The position numbers and the translations under genes are program-made. Below are positions 61,640 through 64,000 of a DNA stretch of 64,000 nt, piece after piece. Position 1 is the stretch's first letter; every line of letters starts with the position of its first letter. A model generated the notes under the pieces. The model did no database searches. It was given only the letters and a program-made list of their open reading frames with translations, and had not been told where the DNA came from. This DNA comes from Pyrrhosoma nymphula. Lineage: Eukaryota > Arthropoda > Insecta > Odonata > Coenagrionidae. The stretch lies in the NCBI GenBank assembly GCA_963573305.1, contig OY754329.1, forward strand, positions 66,399,084 through 66,463,083, read 5' to 3'.

Positions 61640-62060
61640 AATTCGAGCGGGGACAGAGGAAGTGAAATTTGTCGTCGTCGACACGCCACCTCTCGCATTT
61701 TATCGCGCTATTGATTGATGTCAATTTCGGCGGCGATGAAAGGGGCCACGTAGTGGTGCGGTGGATGAGTTATCAGCGAGTGGCCTGGGGTCACCGCCGC
61801 CGTCTCATTCCCCCCACAACATCCCTCGGACACATCTCTCGTCCGACGAGAAACCATCATTTGGGAAAATAAAGGTCTTCCAGCAGAAAGGGATGAGAGG
61901 TTCGATCGTCGTATTCATTCGATTTGGTCGTGAAATATTTGAACATGGGACTCCCATCTACTCGCCGCGACGCGTAATCCACCAGGTGAACTACTGAAAC
62001 ATTTCCCTTACGGGAACGGATACGTGATCATTGGACTCTCCCGCGAAGATTATGCTGCCC
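61640..62060. other. CpG-rich island, candidate regulatory segment
   Basis: It is GC-rich with several CGTCG and CCGCCG words, and includes ATTGATTGATGTCAATTT (homeodomain-like TGATTGAT) at about 61710. The overlapping plus frames of 67 and 78 codons are unrecognised. Confidence 0.4.
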
Positions 62061-62939
62061 ACAAAAAGCTGCTACGATCAGGGATGTTGTTATCAATTTC
62101 ACTTTTATGTAGCAACCAATCGCCATGTAGATGTATTGGCTTATCCTACCTTAACTGAAATACTAATAATAATAATCGGGACGTGTTATTGAAGGTGCCT
62201 TGATAACTAGGTACTTAGAAATGGAGGTTCTACCGGTGACAATATGGCTAGTAACCTAATCATTACAGAACAACCTAGACGCGGATTTGCCGTAGTTTAA
62301 CCGCCACCGCACGCCGAGGAGACATTAAAGTAACTTAGGTGTTTTACGAGCTATCATACTTAACCTCCAAGGTGTTAGTTTCATTTTCATGACTCTTTTC
62401 AGCAAGTTAATAAACTTTTATTCCATTTTCTTATTCTGGACCACATTAAAATACTTTTTCATCAGAATTCTAAGACGAATTGTGCACTCATTACATATAT
62501 TTACATAGTTTCTTCATAATTAAAAAAAGAGATAGCTACTGAGCGAAAAGGACGTTTTTATGTAAGCAACAGAAATTATACATGATAATTGTTTATTTGT
62601 AAACTAAATGAAAACATTTTAGCCAAAAGTCACATTTAACTGACAATTATTTTTACAAATTAAATGTTCTTCTTTCCATGACCAGGAAATTCTATTGTTT
62701 GTGTATTGGAATACATATTTCGTTATATAAATATTTTTGTAAATAATTGTTTCAGAAAAATTTCAACAAACGAAGCAATATCTACTTTTATGTATGATAA
62801 TGGGTTATAATTGTGACTTAAAGCCCAATTTGGAGCCATGAAAATGAAAAACCGGACCCAGACTCCCTACATACTCTCCTCTGTATTGTGTCCAACTAGC
62901 CGTTAACGACCCACCGCGAAATTATGTAGATATTGATGT
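62061..62939. other. AT-rich stretch, no gene seen
   Basis: An AATAATAATAATAA microsatellite lies at 62164-62177. Nothing else is clear. Confidence 0.5.
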
Positions 62940-63056
62940 ATGATTTTAGGCTTTCCCGGCGAATGATACTGATGAGTTGTTCTCGGGTTTCCCACCGGGT
63001 TAGGCTCTCCATGATTGCCGACGTTCCGGCAGGAGACTTTCCTGGTCATTAATATT
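62940..63056 (-). repeat. Penelope-like end, diverged copy of the 48.7-kb arm
   Basis: On the minus strand AATGACCAGGA, a 5-base loop, TCCTGCCGGAACGTCGG and then ATGGAGAGCCTAACCCGGTGG parallel the right arm at 48763-48827 (GAAACGTCGGCCG, ATGGAGAACCTGACCCGGTG). The hairpin CAGGA/TCCTG (plus 63030-63044) takes the place of the GATG/CATC stem. The CTGATGA word has decayed to TTAATGA. Confidence 0.55.
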
Positions 63057-63229
63057 GCTTCAAGGATAAAAAAAATATTTTCCCTTAAGTTTGGCAAGGT
63101 AGTGAAGAAAATGAAAAAACACATATTTAAAATTAAAAAAAAAAGATCTGGGCGGTAATGGGTTGACGCAAACTGTCAGGTTTGAAGATATGTCCATCCA
63201 TTTCAGTTGGAAGGTCTACGTTTTTCTGA

Positions 63230-63740
63230 GCTCCCCTCACGTCTAGACGGACAGCGATAACAGTGATGGGCGATGGGAAAAGCTCTGCCGGGGGCACCCA
63301 ACACTGGCATCGGTGAACTTTCTCCCGTGCGTTAATGAGACCCGTCTGCATATTTATGACATTCCTCCCGCGGCGAGATCGCGCGCCATATACCGACGTG
63401 TGGCAGCTAGGGACCACATGGCGGCGGTCCGGGTTCTGTGGCAAAACCCCGAAGGGGGTGAACAGAACAGCCCTTTAGTCTCTTTCTCGCGCGGGTGCCG
63501 TCGCCCCTCTTATCGGTATGCGGGTTCACGCTTAGGCTTTGGGATGCGACGATGCACGTCCCCGTCGACAAAATTCACCGCGTCGCCCTCCCTCACGTAA
63601 ACAAGGATGGAAACCCACCCAAAAGCGAACCAAGGAACACGCCGGGAATTAAGCTAGTTGGGAGTGAGTTGAAACGACGGCTGACGGATGCGGAAAGCAC
63701 GAAGGTGCCCCACGAAAGAACGGGTCAATGACACTATAGC
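63230..63740. other. CpG-rich island with frames on both strands
   Basis: This is strongly CpG-rich compared with the flanks. Frames of 78-103 codons on both strands have no recognised motif. Confidence 0.4.
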
Positions 63741-63804
63741 AGGAAAAAAAGAATTAGGCCTTTCAATCCTGTGGAAAAACGGCAATAAAATAGGTAGAAA
63801 AAAA

Positions 63805-63870
63805 TCATCTAGAACGGGAACCGAACCGCGACCTTTTTCCTTAGGGGTAACTACATTACAGAGTCTACCT
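63805..63870 (-). repeat. tRNA-like SINE head (minus)
   Basis: The minus strand carries AAGGTCGCGGTTCGGTTCCCG (T-arm and B box, 63811-63832), preceded by an arm-like GTAGTTACCCCTAAGG and an A-box-like AGGTAGACTCTG. The cloverleaf is too degraded for a tRNA gene. Confidence 0.5.
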
Positions 63871-64000
63871 AATTCTCGATGTGATGCGGTCCAAGTGTGG
63901 TTATAATGTTCGTGCATGTATTTTGATTGTTTATAATGATATTAGATACGATGAAAGTTACTATAATTGTCCTTTAATGAATTTTATGAATTTAGAATGC

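Noticed and set aside
14..63990. Intact host gene or prokaryotic-style operon
   Set aside because: No chain of frames with consistent coding signals, ribosome sites or conserved domains other than transposon remnants was found.

Overview
This window looks like non-coding nuclear DNA from an animal, most likely an insect or other arthropod. It is AT-rich by eye. I found no intact gene, exon chain, true tRNA, rRNA, snRNA or CRISPR array. The open frames that make sense are decayed transposable elements: a piggyBac-family transposase on the minus strand (about 32.9-34.3 kb) and four non-LTR retrotransposon (LINE) reverse-transcriptase fragments (2.9-3.8 kb minus; 22.7-23.1, 35.2-35.4 and 53.8-54.5 kb plus). 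All carry stops or frameshifts. The placement as arthropod rests on the mix of these families and on the style of the LINE C-termini; no host gene confirms it.

Layout. 0-12 kb: AT-rich DNA with a LINE tail and a tRNA-like sequence inside a perfect 40-bp inverted repeat. 12.8-15.5 kb: GC-rich blocks, a degenerate ATGCGATA-type repeat field, a 114-bp tandem duplication and a tRNA-derived SINE. 15.5-24.3 kb: copies of a dispersed repeat (more at 45.6 and 46.6 kb), a 528-bp candidate TTAA-flanked MITE and a LINE tail. 30-37 kb is the richest part: a SINE whose 3' end matches the 3' end of a LINE 4.4 kb away, the piggyBac relic and Penelope-like ends. 39-48 kb: GC-rich islands, one with a TATA-like motif, plus several tRNA-derived SINE heads. 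48-64 kb: a 65-bp inverted repeat, a LINE RT core, a purine-rich tract, a second ATGCGATA field and several CpG-rich islands.

How the parts relate. The window reads as an intergenic or intronic stretch built from layers of old insertions. The best-supported relation is between the SINE at 30.7-31.0 kb and the RTE-like LINE at 35.2-35.4 kb. They share a 29-base 3' tail, which suggests the SINE used that LINE's retrotransposition machinery. A second theme is a short recurring motif, CTGAYGAY-hairpin-GAAAC, in several Penelope-like ends; it resembles part of the hammerhead ribozyme core. GC-rich islands are the most likely places for host regulatory elements, but I cannot show function from sequence alone.
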